A stretch of DNA of 64,000 bases from Paracoccus aminovorans (lineage in GTDB: Bacteria; Pseudomonadota; Alphaproteobacteria; Rhodobacterales; Rhodobacteraceae), in the NCBI RefSeq assembly GCF_001546115.1, contig NZ_KQ955210.1:347383-411382 (forward strand). The letters run 5' to 3'. Positions 32,717 to 41,647 of this stretch are shown in pieces. The translations under genes and the position numbers were made by a program. Under the pieces are notes generated by a model. The model was not told where the DNA came from. It was given only the letters and a program-made list of their open reading frames with translations, and searched no databases. The first letter of the stretch is position 1. The number at the start of each line of letters is the position of its first letter.

Positions 32717-35212
32717 ATGAAAACCCATGTGAAGGCCCTGGTGGTCGGCGGCGGCGCCGTCGGTTGCGGCATCGCCCTGCATCTGGCGCGCGCCGGCTGG
32801 GACACGCTGCTGGTCGAGCGCGACGAGCTGACGGCCGGCTCGACCTGGCACGCGGCCGGCCTTCTGCCGCTGTTCAACATGGGCTACGCGACCAGCCACA
32901 TCCACGACTATTCGGTCAAGCTCTATGCCGGGCTCGAGGCCGAGACCGGGCTGAACGCCGGCTTCACCCGCTGCGGCAACCTGCGCATGGCGCAGACCCA
33001 GGACCGGATGGACGAATACGAGCTGTATTCCTCGATCGCCGAGACCGTGGGTGTCGAGCATGAATTCATGACCCCGGCGCAGATCAAGGATCGCTGGCCG
33101 CTGGTGAATATCGAGGGGCTCAAGGGCGCGCTGTTCCACCCGACCGACGGCTATATCAACCCGGCCGACGTGACCCAGGCCATGGCCCGCGCCGCGCGCA
33201 TGGCCGGCGCCAGCATCGAGCGCAAGATCCAGGTCAACGGCTATCGCTGGACCGGCGACGAATGGGTCGTCACCTGCGAGAAGATGATCGAAAAGGGCGG
33301 GAACCTGGTCGGCTCGGGCGAGGAGTTCGAGATCCGCGCCGAACATGTGGTGACCGCGACCGGCAACCACGCGCAGCGCACCGCGCGCCTTCTGGGCATC
33401 AAGATCCCGGCGATCCCGGTCGAGCACCAGTTCATCGTCACCGAGCCCGACCCGGCGCTGCTGGCCTGGCGCGAGGCCGGCAACCCCGAACACCCGGTGC
33501 TGCGCGACGCCGACGCGAAATGGTATGTGCGCGAGGAGCGCGGCGGCTGGATCCTCGGCCCCTATGAGGCCGGCGCGCCCGCCCGCTTCAAATACGACGT
33601 GCCGGAAACCTTCCGCGCCGACCTGTTCCCGCTGGACCTGGAACGGATCGAGGAAGAATACATGTCGATGATCCACCGGCTGCCCAGCTCGGAAACCGTG
33701 GGGCTCAAGGACGACTTCAACGGCCCGATCTGCTACACCCCCGACGGCAACCCGCTGGTCGGCCCGGCCCCCGGCCTGCGCAACATGTGGCTGGCCGAGG
33801 GCTTTTCCTTCGGCATCACCGCTGCCGGCGGCGTCGGCTACTACCTGGCGCAGATGATGACCCAGGGCGAGGCCGAGATCGACATGGCGAGCCTCGACCC
33901 GCGCCGCTATGGCCAGTGGATGACCACCGAATACGCCGTGCAGAAGAACGAGGAATGCTACGAGCACGTCTTCATCCTGCACCACCCGGACGAGGAACGC
34001 GAATCCGCCCGGCCGCTGCGCACCGCCCCGGCCTATGACCGCCAGGTCGCGGCCGGCGCCCAGATGGGCCAGGTGAACGGTTGGGAGCGCCCGAACTACT
34101 ATGCCCCCATCGGCTTCGATGACCACGCCGCGCGCAGCTTCCGCCGCGGCGGCTGGTGGCAATATGCCAAGGCCGAGGCCGAGGCCGTGCGCAACACTGC
34201 CGGCCTGATCGACGCCTCGGCCTTCACCAAGCACCGGGTTTATGGCCCCGGCGCCACGGCTTTCCTGGACTGGTTCACCACCAACAAGCTGCCCAAGGTC
34301 GGCCGCATCAACCTGACCTATGCCCTGACCGAAACCGGCACCACCCGCACCGAATACACCATCGTGCGCCTGGCCGAGGACGACTATTACCTGATCTCGG
34401 CCGGTGCCTGGACCGATTACGACGCCGACTTCCTGCGCAAGACCGCCGAAGAGATGGAGGGCGAATTCGGCCAGGTCATCATCCAGGACGTGACCACGCA
34501 ATGGGGCGTCTTCGCCATCGCCGGGCCGAAGTCGCGCGCCATCCTGAACGAGCTGGTGCGCGACGCGAACCCGGAAACCGTGCTCGGCAACAAGCGTTTC
34601 CCGTGGCTGACGATGCGCAATATCGAGCTTGGCATGTGCCCGGTGCGCGCCATCCGCGTCGCCTATACCGGCGAGCTGGGCTGGGAGCTGCATCACCCGA
34701 TCGAATTCGGCCGCTACCTCTGGGACCAGCTGGTCGCGGCGGGCGCAAAGCACGGCATGAAGCTGGTCGGTGCCCGCGCCCAGAACTGGCTGCGGCAGGA
34801 GAAATCCTATCGCGCCTTCGGCACCGAACTGGGCCGCGACGCCACGCCGCTGGAAGCCGCGCTGGACCGCTTTGTCGACTTGGGCAAGGAATTCAACGGC
34901 AAGCAGGCCATGCTCGACAAGGGCGTGCGTTCGCTCTGCTGCACGCTCTTGATCGACGGCCCGGCCGATGCCGACCCCTGGGGCCGCGAGGCGCTGTTCA
35001 CCGAGGACGGCGCGACCAAGATCGGGCGGCTGACCTCGGGCGGCTGGTCGGCGGCCTTCGGCAAGTCCATCGGCATGGGCTATGTCCGCCCCGACCTGGC
35101 GAAGCCGGGCACGCGGCTGAAGGTCCGCATGCAGCGCCAGCTCTGGGATGCGGTGGTGACCGAGGACAGCCCCTATGACCCGGAAAACAAGGTGATCCGC
35201 GTCGACGGCTGA
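32717..35212 (+). CDS. Dimethylglycine/sarcosine dehydrogenase-like flavoprotein with GcvT domain
   Basis: An 831-residue two-domain enzyme. Residues 1-400 are an FAD oxidase fold: the FAD loop ALVVGGGAVGCG and GSTWHAAG with His45, the residue that carries covalent FAD in dimethylglycine dehydrogenase. Residues 430-831 are an aminomethyltransferase (GcvT) domain that would pass the released methyl to tetrahydrofolate (LIDASAFTKHRVYGPGA, YTGELGWELHHP, FVDLGKEFNGKQAM). It should demethylate a methylated glycine or similar amine in the cytosol. ATG 32717 follows AAAGGAG. It is monocistronic, between terminators, with a dyad upstream. The exact substrate (dimethylglycine, sarcosine or another methylamine) is not decided by sequence. 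Confidence 0.87.
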   Translation: MKTHVKALVVGGGAVGCGIALHLARAGWDTLLVERDELTAGSTWHAAGLLPLFNMGYATSHIHDYSVKLYAGLEAETGLNAGFTRCGNLRMAQTQDRMDEYELYSSIAETVGVEHEFMTPAQIKDRWPLVNIEGLKGALFHPTDGYINPADVTQAMARAARMAGASIERKIQVNGYRWTGDEWVVTCEKMIEKGGNLVGSGEEFEIRAEHVVTATGNHAQRTARLLGIKIPAIPVEHQFIVTEPDPALLAWREAGNPEHPVLRDADAKWYVREERGGWILGPYEAGAPARFKYDVPETFRADLFPLDLERIEEEYMSMIHRLPSSETVGLKDDFNGPICYTPDGNPLVGPAPGLRNMWLAEGFSFGITAAGGVGYYLAQMMTQGEAEIDMASLDPRRYGQWMTTEYAVQKNEECYEHVFILHHPDEERESARPLRTAPAYDRQVAAGAQMGQVNGWERPNYYAPIGFDDHAARSFRRGGWWQYAKAEAEAVRNTAGLIDASAFTKHRVYGPGATAFLDWFTTNKLPKVGRINLTYALTETGTTRTEYTIVRLAEDDYYLISAGAWTDYDADFLRKTAEEMEGEFGQVIIQDVTTQWGVFAIAGPKSRAILNELVRDANPETVLGNKRFPWLTMRNIELGMCPVRAIRVAYTGELGWELHHPIEFGRYLWDQLVAAGAKHGMKLVGARAQNWLRQEKSYRAFGTELGRDATPLEAALDRFVDLGKEFNGKQAMLDKGVRSLCCTLLIDGPADADPWGREALFTEDGATKIGRLTSGGWSAAFGKSIGMGYVRPDLAKPGTRLKVRMQRQLWDAVVTEDSPYDPENKVIRVDG

Positions 35213-35237
35213 CCCTCCTCCCCAGCCGCGATGCAGG

Positions 35238-35266
35238 AAAGGCCCGGCGCGCTGCCGGGCCTTTTT
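35238..35266. terminator. Bidirectional hairpin terminator between convergent genes
   Basis: AAAGGCCCGGC (35238-35248) pairs with GCCGGGCCTTT (35254-35264), followed by more T on the plus strand and an A-run before it. It can end both the flavoprotein transcript and the convergent RTX gene transcript. Confidence 0.85.
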
Positions 35267-35283
35267 ATCGCCGGACCAGCCGG

Positions 35284-37644
35284 TTACAGCAGGAAATCCG
35301 CCCCGGCCAGGCTGTGGCTGCCGTTCAGCGCCACCGAGAAATCCGCCCGGCCGTCGCCATTGCTATCGGCCAGGATCGTGGTCACATTGCCGGCCCGCTC
35401 ATAGCGCAGCTCGCCCGCCGCCCCGGTAAAGGCGCGCTCGCCGATCAGCCGGAAGGCCTGGTCGCCGGCAAGCCCGGCATGCGCGTCGATGCCGCACAGG
35501 TCGATGCGGTCGCCCTGGGCGCGGCTGAAGTCCTGGATCAGGTCGCGCCCCGCCGCTGCCACGCTCGACTCGCCCAAGGTCAGGAACACGAACTGGTCGG
35601 CGCCCAGCCCGCCGTTCAGCCGGTCCGCGCCGGCGCCGCCGGTCAGCACGTCATTGCCGGCGCCGCCCAGCAGGCTGTCGGCCCCGGCGCCGCCCAGCAG
35701 GCTGTCGTTGCCGCCCCGGCCATCCAGCTGGTCGTTGCCGGCGCTGCCGTTCAGCCGGTTCGCCGCGAGATTGCCCCAGAGCCGGTCGGCAAAGCCCGAG
35801 CCGTCCAGGTTCTCGATGCCCAGCAGCAGGTCGCTGCCCTGGCCGCCGCCGATCGCCTGCGCGCCGGCCGTCGCCAGGTCCACCCGCACGCCGCCGCCGG
35901 CCGCGCCATAGCCCGCCGTATCGGTGCCGAGCCCGCCGCTCAGCGTGTCGGTGCCAGCCCCGCCGACCAGCGTGTCATTGCCCGCGACCCCGGACAGCAG
36001 GTTCGCGGCGACATTGCCGGTCAGCACGTCGGCGAAGTCCGAGCCGTTGACGTTCTCGATCCAACTCAGCGTGTCGCTGCCCTGGCCGCCGCCGATCGCC
36101 TGCGCGCCGGCCGTCGCCAGGTTCACCCGCACGCCGCCCGTGGCCGCGCCATAGGCGACCAGGTCCACCCCCGCGCCGCCGTCCAGCCGGTCGTCGCCGG
36201 TCCCGCCGTTCCGCGTGTCGTTGCCGGCGCCGCCCAGCAGCGTATCATTGCCCAGACCGCCAAGCAGCGTATTGTTGCCGGCATTGCCGCTGATCCGGTT
36301 CGCCAGCGCATTGCCGGTGCCGTTGATATTGGCAGTCCCGGCCAGAACAAGGTTCTCGACATCTGCAGTCAGCGCATAGGAAGCCGCCGATTGCACCGTG
36401 TCATTGCCTTGATTACCGACCTCCACCACCAGATCCGAGGCCTCGATAACTTGGTAAAAGTCGTTTCCAATCCCACCCGCCATGGAATCGACTCCTATGC
36501 CACCCAGCAACCGATCATTCCCGGCACCGCCAATCAGCGTGTCATTGCCGGCATTGCCGTTCAGGAGATTGTCTGCCGCATTACCCTGGATATGGTTGGC
36601 CAAGGTATTGCCCGAACCATTGCTCGCTGCGGCACCGGTAAGGATCAGATTTTCTAGGTTGCCGCCCAAGACATAAGAGATGGTTGCGTGGACAGTATCG
36701 CTTCCGGCGTTCTGCACCTCATTCACGATGTCACCGGCATCGTCGACGATATAGGTGTCATTACCCATCCCACCGGTCATGGTGTCGGCACCTCTGCCGC
36801 CGTTCAACGTGTCAGCGCCGCCCAATCCATTCAACGCATCATTGCCGGAAAATCCCCAAAGCTGATCGCCCATGCTCATGCCCGCGACGACATCGTTTCC
36901 GACAATCCCCCTTACATAGAGGCTGACGGAGGGTGCACCTGGGTAGGGCGTGGCCAAGGGATTGGCGATAGAAAGAACGTGGCCTCGATTCAGATCGTCA
37001 TTCGCGTCCAGAATCAGGCTGTTGATTGTCGGCCGGTGCACAGTGCCCCAATAGTTCTCGTCGGCGATTGCAGGGGCCGATATCTCTACCGCAATAGCAC
37101 CGTTGGGGACCGAAAAGGTGTTGTATCGAATGATCACGGGTTCGCCGTAGGCCGCCCGGACCTCCATGGGTCCGGCAATATTGACGAAGCTGTTCGCTTC
37201 TACGGTCAGCGAGCTGTCATGGCCTGTTCCGATGCTTAGAGGCGATGAACCGACAAACAGATTTCGGGTGAAGTTGCTTTCGGATGTAGGATACCAGATG
37301 TAGAAGCCCTGCGTGCCGTTGAACGTGCTGTCTGATACGGAAAAAGAACCGTAACTGCCATTGCCCGTGGCAGGTAGAAACTCACCGCCGGCCCAGTTCG
37401 TAAATGCCATTTCCAATCTTGCCGGGATTCTGTGCTCGCTCCCGAAGGTAAGCCTGACGTTGTCGAACGTCACCTGATTTTGCTGCGTCCCTTCGACCGA
37501 CAGCGTTCCGAAGACCTGAATGCTGCCTCCCCGGACAACCGCTCCTTCTTCAATCGTGAGGGTGGCTCCAGCGGCGATCTGAACAGTCTCGTTCAGTTCG
37601 ATGACCTCGCCGGCGCGCCATACCGTATCATTGCGGATAATCAA
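35284..37644 (-). CDS. RTX calcium-binding repeat protein with beta-helix-like N-terminus
   Basis: A 786-residue protein likely secreted by a type I system. It starts at TTG 37644 with AGGAG eight bases upstream. Residues 1-235 look like a parallel beta-helix (TVQIAAGATLTIEEGAVVRGG, then FNGTQGFYIWYPTSESNF, LTVEANSFVN). From about 245 to 730 come many glycine/aspartate nonapeptides (GGxGxDxLx, e.g. LLGGAGNDVLTGGAGADRL) that bind calcium. The end (LIQDFSRAQGDRIDLCGID ... GDGRADFSVALNGSH) is the serralysin-type C-terminal domain that carries the secretion signal. No HlyB/HlyD/TolC genes are near. The N-terminal part is less GC-rich than the repeats, suggesting a mosaic gene. A decayed IS3 element lies directly upstream. 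Confidence 0.9.
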   Translation of the reverse strand: MIIRNDTVWRAGEVIELNETVQIAAGATLTIEEGAVVRGGSIQVFGTLSVEGTQQNQVTFDNVRLTFGSEHRIPARLEMAFTNWAGGEFLPATGNGSYGSFSVSDSTFNGTQGFYIWYPTSESNFTRNLFVGSSPLSIGTGHDSSLTVEANSFVNIAGPMEVRAAYGEPVIIRYNTFSVPNGAIAVEISAPAIADENYWGTVHRPTINSLILDANDDLNRGHVLSIANPLATPYPGAPSVSLYVRGIVGNDVVAGMSMGDQLWGFSGNDALNGLGGADTLNGGRGADTMTGGMGNDTYIVDDAGDIVNEVQNAGSDTVHATISYVLGGNLENLILTGAAASNGSGNTLANHIQGNAADNLLNGNAGNDTLIGGAGNDRLLGGIGVDSMAGGIGNDFYQVIEASDLVVEVGNQGNDTVQSAASYALTADVENLVLAGTANINGTGNALANRISGNAGNNTLLGGLGNDTLLGGAGNDTRNGGTGDDRLDGGAGVDLVAYGAATGGVRVNLATAGAQAIGGGQGSDTLSWIENVNGSDFADVLTGNVAANLLSGVAGNDTLVGGAGTDTLSGGLGTDTAGYGAAGGGVRVDLATAGAQAIGGGQGSDLLLGIENLDGSGFADRLWGNLAANRLNGSAGNDQLDGRGGNDSLLGGAGADSLLGGAGNDVLTGGAGADRLNGGLGADQFVFLTLGESSVAAAGRDLIQDFSRAQGDRIDLCGIDAHAGLAGDQAFRLIGERAFTGAAGELRYERAGNVTTILADSNGDGRADFSVALNGSHSLAGADFLL
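35830..36138. repeat. 243-bp-spaced direct repeat inside the RTX gene
   Basis: About 66 bases starting at 35830 recur at 36073 with a single mismatch (50 identical bases, then one change). The offset is 243 bases, i.e. 81 codons, so the frame is kept. The repeat encodes GGVRV(D/N)LATAGAQAIGGGQGSD in both units. This is recent in-frame duplication that could lengthen or shorten the RTX region by recombination. Confidence 0.9.
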
Positions 37645-37741
37645 GGGTTATACTCCTGGAAGGCGTGTCTTTAGGCTGATAGAGGTGGTTCGATTGATCT
37701 GAACAGGTTCTGGGCGATTTCCAAGTGGTTTTCTGCCTCGG

Positions 37742-38572
37742 TTATGCCGCTGCCGCTTCGGGCATTGGCGGGGTGAAGTAGGCCTGATCGGGCGTTTTCC
37801 CGTCAAGCGATGAATGCGGACGGCGGCTGTTGTAAAAGCCGAGATAGCGGCCGATCCCGGCGCGGGGCTCAGACACGCTGGCATAGGCCCGCAGGTAGAC
37901 CTCCTCGTATTTGACCGTCCGCCACCGACGCTCGACGAAGACGTTGTCGCGCCAGGCGCCTTTGCCATCCATGTGGACTTGATCTCTCGGGCGGCCAGAA
38001 CCTTGATGAAGTCGATGGACGTAAACTGGCTTCCCTGAGCCGTGTTGAATAGCTCGGGCGTGCCGTGACGTGCCAGTACCTCCGCGACGGCTTCCTTGCA
38101 GAACTCGGCCTCCAGCGTGATCGACACCCGGCATGCCAGGACACGGCTTCGGTGAACCAGTCGAGCACGGCAGCCAGATAGATGAACCCGCGGGCCATGG
38201 GAATGTAGGTGATGTCCATCGCCCAGACCTGATTGGGGCGGGTGATCGGCAGCTTCCTGAGCAGATAGGGGTAGATCTTGTGCCCCCGGCGCTGGCTTCG
38301 AGGTGTTAGGTCGGGTAGAGCGCCTCGATGCCCATGCGCTTCATCAGCGTGGCAACGTGCAGCCGCCCGACCTTGAACCCTTCCTGGATCAGCAGGCCCT
38401 GCAGCATCCGGCTGCCCGCGAAGGGGAATTCCATGTGCAGCTTGTCGATGCGGTGCATCAGCTTCAGGTCCGCGTCCGACACCGGGCGGGGCTTGTAGTA
38501 GACGCTGCCCCGGCTGATCCCCAGCACGATGGCCTGTCGGCTGACGCTCAGCTTGGCCGAGGGATCGATCAT
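37742..38572 (-). pseudogene. IS3-family transposase orfB, frameshifted and catalytically dead
   Basis: The reading frame can be followed through at least three pieces. The first is MIDPSAKLSVSRQAIVLGIS to a premature stop after GIEALYPT (38306). The second is AMDITYIPMARGFIYLAAVLDWFT, the first DDE Asp region (38219-38150). The third, ITLEAEFCKEAVAEVLARHG, continues through a further shift to DNVFVERRWRTVKYEEVYLR and the end YFTPPMPEAAAA (37742). The motif that should read NTDQGSQFT reads NTAQGSQFT, so the second catalytic Asp is Ala. Several single-base indels separate the pieces. It cannot make an active transposase. Confidence 0.9.
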
Positions 38573-38879
38573 CTTTTTGCGCTCGGCAACAGACCCGCCT
38601 TGCCGAGCGCGCCGGACAAAAAATCGTTCTCCAGCGTCAGCTCTCCGATCTTTGCATGCAGGGTCTTCACATCGACGATCGGTTCTGGCTCAGCTTTCGC
38701 GGCTTCGCCGAACACCCCGGTCGCGCCCTCGAGCAGCTGGTCACGCCACTGCTTGATCTGGTTCGGATGCACGTCGAAATCCTGCGCCAGCTCGATCAGC
38801 GTCTTCTCGCCCTTGATCGCGGCTGCCGCCACCTTCGCCTTGAAGGCCGGGTGTGGTTCCGGCGCGGTCGTCTTCCCAT
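38569..38879 (-). pseudogene. IS3-family transposase orfA with early frameshift
   Basis: An open frame of 87 residues from a GTG at 38832 (AAAAIKGEKTLIELAQDFDVHPNQIKQW, an HTH) ends in SAKR at the A5G slippery site before orfB. The expected start lies further up: an ATG at 38879 is followed by GGAAGACG where GGGAAGACG would give M-G-K-T-T-A-P-E-P in frame. A one-base loss there throws the start out of frame. The protein is therefore truncated or not made. Confidence 0.75.
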
Positions 38880-39303
38880 GGTCTTCTCCTCGCTCGCAAC
38901 ATCATGCTGCCCAATCGCCGGGAAATTGATCCACTGGATCAATTTCTGGCCCGGCTCATACGCGGAAAATCCACTTATCCCGGCTGTTCAGATTTCCGGA
39001 GCCACCTTTGTGCTACGGCGATATCTAATGCAAGCCATAGGGCTTGCTCAGAAAGACCAGTGTCGGGCATGATCAACCAATGGTAAACAATACGTGATCC
39101 TCGTGCCTTACCCCGTCCCGGAAGGCCGCAGAAGCTGACGATTTGGACAGGTTTGCCGGCGCCATCCTTGCGGCTTCAAGATGCACCGCCGGTGCACGCA
39201 TGGTGTACGGCCGGTGTCCGCCGGTCACAGGCAGTCTTTCTTTGATATCAGAAGGTTGCCGAAACCGTTGCACGTCATGCGCACGCCCCGTTGCGCGTCC
39301 GCC
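38880..39303. other. 424-base intergenic stretch with a perfect 11-bp palindrome
   Basis: No convincing gene lies here on either strand. At 38922-38946 the arms GAAATTGATCC and GGATCAATTTC form a perfect inverted repeat with a 3-base spacer, flanked by CCGG on the left and CCCGG on the right. The centre is AT-rich compared with the surroundings. It may be an old transposon end, an operator or a hairpin. The rest, from 38950 to 39303, is mixed-composition sequence where I see nothing identifiable. Confidence 0.6.
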
Positions 39304-39795
39304 TCAGCCGCGCAACGCCCCCAGCCGCCGGGTCAGCTCATCCCGCAGCGCCACCCGCTCCTCGGGGGCCAGGAAGGCGCCCAGCTCGACCTCGCGCCGG
39401 CCGTCGGTCAGCACCAGGTAATCCTCGACCGGGCCATTCGCGCGCAGCACCGCCCGGACCCAATAGGGGTTGGTCCGCCAGATGCGGTCGGCGCGGCCCG
39501 GGTCGCTGCGCACCAGTTCGAGCCGGTCGTGCGACAGGTGCATCACCTCTTGCGGCACCCGATAGCTGTGCCGGATCGCCGCCCACAGCCCCCAGACCGC
39601 CAGCGCGGCAAAGGGCAGCAGGCCCCACAGCACCGCCGTGCCCAGCACCGCGATCAGCGGCAGCGCCAGGAAGCCCGCCGTCAGCCCGATCACCCAGGCA
39701 AAGCCACGCCGGGGCAGGGCGCGATGCGGGCGGATCTCCAGACGGAAAACGGCCCCGGATTGCTCCGGGGCCGCGTCATGCCATTGCCAGGGCAT
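39304..39795 (-). CDS. DUF2244 family membrane protein
   Basis: A 163-residue protein with two adjacent membrane helices (about 31-75: GFAWVIGLTAGFLALPLIAVLG and LWGLLPFAALAVWGLWAA). A cytosolic C-terminal domain follows with VMHLSHDRLELVRSDPGR, IWRTNPYWVRAVL, VLTDGRREVELGAFLAPEER. This is the DUF2244 family, often located next to cytochrome c oxidase genes in alphaproteobacteria, and here it lies three bases after ctaD. That linkage suggests a role in oxidase assembly or membrane biogenesis, not shown by the sequence itself. Confidence 0.85.
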   Translation of the reverse strand: MPWQWHDAAPEQSGAVFRLEIRPHRALPRRGFAWVIGLTAGFLALPLIAVLGTAVLWGLLPFAALAVWGLWAAIRHSYRVPQEVMHLSHDRLELVRSDPGRADRIWRTNPYWVRAVLRANGPVEDYLVLTDGRREVELGAFLAPEERVALRDELTRRLGALRG

Positions 39796-39798
39796 CGC

Positions 39799-41475
39799 TC
39801 AATGCGCGTGGCTGCGATCCCAGTCCTCGCGCTTGGGCAGCTGCTCGAACGTGTGCTCGGGCGGGGGCGAGGGCAGGGTCCATTCCAGCGTGTCGGCGTG
39901 CTCGTTCCAGTAGTTCGGCACGTTCACCCGGCGCCCGGCGAAGAGCGTGTAGAACACGATGCCGATGAACAGCAGGAAGGAGGCGAAGCTGATATAGGCG
40001 CCGATCGACGAGATGTTGTTCCAATAGGCGAACTCGACCGGGTAGTCGATGTAGCGCCGCGGCATGCCCTGGCGGCCCAGGAAGTGCTGCGGGAAGAAGA
40101 TCAGGTTCGAGCCGAGGAACATCATCCAGAAATGCAGCTTGCCGGCCCATTCCGGGTATTGCCGGCCCGACATCTTGCCGATCCAGTAATAGACCCCGGC
40201 GAAGATGCCGAAGACCGCGCCCAGGCTCATCACGTAGTGGAAATGCGCCACGACGTAATAGGTGTCGTGATAGACCCGGTCCAGCGGCGCCTGCGACAGC
40301 ACCACGCCGGTCACGCCGCCGACAGTGAACAGGAACAGGAAGCCGAAGGCCCAGAGCATCGGCGTCTTGAACTCGATCGAGCCGCCCCACATGGTCGCGA
40401 TCCACGAGAACACCTTGATGCCGGTCGGCACGGCGATGGTCATGGTCGCCAGCATGAAATAGGCCTGCTGGGTCAGCGACATGCCGGCCGTATACATGTG
40501 ATGCGCCCAGACCACGAAGCCCAGGATGCCGATCGCGGCCATGGCCAGCACCATCGGCAGGTAGCCGAAGATGGGCTTCCTCGCGAAGGTCGAGATCACG
40601 TGGCTGATGATGCCGAAGCCGGGCAGGATGATGATATAGACCTCGGGGTGGCCGAAGAACCACAGGATGTGCTGATAGAGCACCGGATCGCCGCCGCCTG
40701 CCGGGTCGAAGAAATGCGTGCCGAAGTTGCGGTCCATCAGCAGCATGGTGATCGCGCCCGCCAGCACCGGCAGCGACAGCAGGATCAGCCAGGCGGTGAT
40801 GAAGACCGACCAGGCGAACAGCGGCACCTTGAACAGCGTCATGCCGGGGGCGCGCATGTTCAGGAAAGTGGTGATGATGTTGATCGCACCCAGGATCGAC
40901 GAGGCGCCCGAGACGTGGACGGCAAAGATCGCCAGGTCCATCGAATAGCCGCCTTCGGTGGTCGAGAGCGGCGGATACAGCACCCAGCCCACGCCCGAGC
41001 CGGGCTGGTCCGAGCCGCCGGGTGCCAGCAGCGAGGCGATGCCCAGCGCCACGCCGCAGACATACATCCAGTAGCTGAGGTTGTTCAGCCGCGGGAAGGC
41101 CATGTCCGGGGCGCCGATGTGCAGCGGCATGAAATAGTTGCCGAAACCGCCGAACAGCGCCGGGATGACGACGAAGAACATCATGAGCACGCCGTGATAG
41201 GTGATCATGACGTTCCAGAGATGCCCGTTCGGGGTGCATTCCGCCGAGGCGTCGGCGATCAGCCGCGCGCCTTCCAGGCACATGAGCTGCACGCCGGGAT
41301 GCTGCAGCTCCATGCGCATGTAGACGGTGAAGCAGACCGAGATCAGGCCGACGACGCCGGCCGTGAACAGGTAAAGGATACCGATATCCTTGTGGTTGGT
41401 TGACATGAACCAGCGGGTGAAGAACCCGCGGGTGTCATGATGGCCACCGTGGCCGTGAACGGCTGCGTCTGCCAT
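39799..41475 (-). CDS. ctaD: Cytochrome c oxidase subunit I (aa3 type)
   Basis: The catalytic core of the aa3 oxidase: binds haem a, haem a3 and CuB, reduces O2 and pumps protons across the inner membrane. It is 558 residues with twelve membrane helices. Diagnostic segments are STNHKDIGILYL, ITYHGVLMMFFV (haem a ligand), WFFGHPEVYIIILPGFG (CuB His and the Tyr cross-link), GFVVWAHHMYTAG, and VVAHFHYVMSLGAVFG (a3 and a ligands). The Glu of the D-channel (FGHPEVYI region) is present. It lies downstream of cycA as in Paracoccus denitrificans ctaDII. Subunits II and III are not in the window. Confidence 0.98.
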   Translation of the reverse strand: MADAAVHGHGGHHDTRGFFTRWFMSTNHKDIGILYLFTAGVVGLISVCFTVYMRMELQHPGVQLMCLEGARLIADASAECTPNGHLWNVMITYHGVLMMFFVVIPALFGGFGNYFMPLHIGAPDMAFPRLNNLSYWMYVCGVALGIASLLAPGGSDQPGSGVGWVLYPPLSTTEGGYSMDLAIFAVHVSGASSILGAINIITTFLNMRAPGMTLFKVPLFAWSVFITAWLILLSLPVLAGAITMLLMDRNFGTHFFDPAGGGDPVLYQHILWFFGHPEVYIIILPGFGIISHVISTFARKPIFGYLPMVLAMAAIGILGFVVWAHHMYTAGMSLTQQAYFMLATMTIAVPTGIKVFSWIATMWGGSIEFKTPMLWAFGFLFLFTVGGVTGVVLSQAPLDRVYHDTYYVVAHFHYVMSLGAVFGIFAGVYYWIGKMSGRQYPEWAGKLHFWMMFLGSNLIFFPQHFLGRQGMPRRYIDYPVEFAYWNNISSIGAYISFASFLLFIGIVFYTLFAGRRVNVPNYWNEHADTLEWTLPSPPPEHTFEQLPKREDWDRSHAH

Positions 41476-41585
41476 GCGTGGACTCCCTCAGATGCGGCTG
41501 GCCGGCCTCGGGGGCCAGCGGACTCGCTATCGGTTCTAGAACAGGATGATGGGCTGAGGCAATCCGCCACAGGTCTCAAATGACA

Positions 41586-41617
41586 CGCCCCCGGACGCTT
41601 TCGGCGTGCCGGGGGCG
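41586..41617. terminator. GC-rich hairpin between cycA and ctaD
   Basis: The arm beginning CGCCCCCGG (41586) pairs with one ending GCCGGGGGCG (41617) around a TTTC loop, a strong stem in the 172-base gap between the two minus-strand genes. After the stem on the minus strand comes TGTCATTT, only a weak T-run. It could end cycA transcription or trim a shared mRNA so that cycA is expressed more than ctaD. Confidence 0.65.
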
Positions 41618-41647
41618 CGAATGTTGCCGCTTGGCGACAGGATCGGC

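Larger units (their letters stand above)
37742..38879 (-). mobile_element. Decayed IS3-family insertion sequence
   Basis: An orfA/orfB pair on the minus strand with IS3-family hallmarks: an HTH-bearing orfA, an A5G slippery run (38573-38578, minus strand) at the overlap, and an orfB with DDE integrase segments. Both frames are broken, and the second catalytic Asp of orfB is replaced. Clear terminal inverted repeats were not found. It sits between the RTX gene start and the DUF2244-ctaD cluster. Confidence 0.88.
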
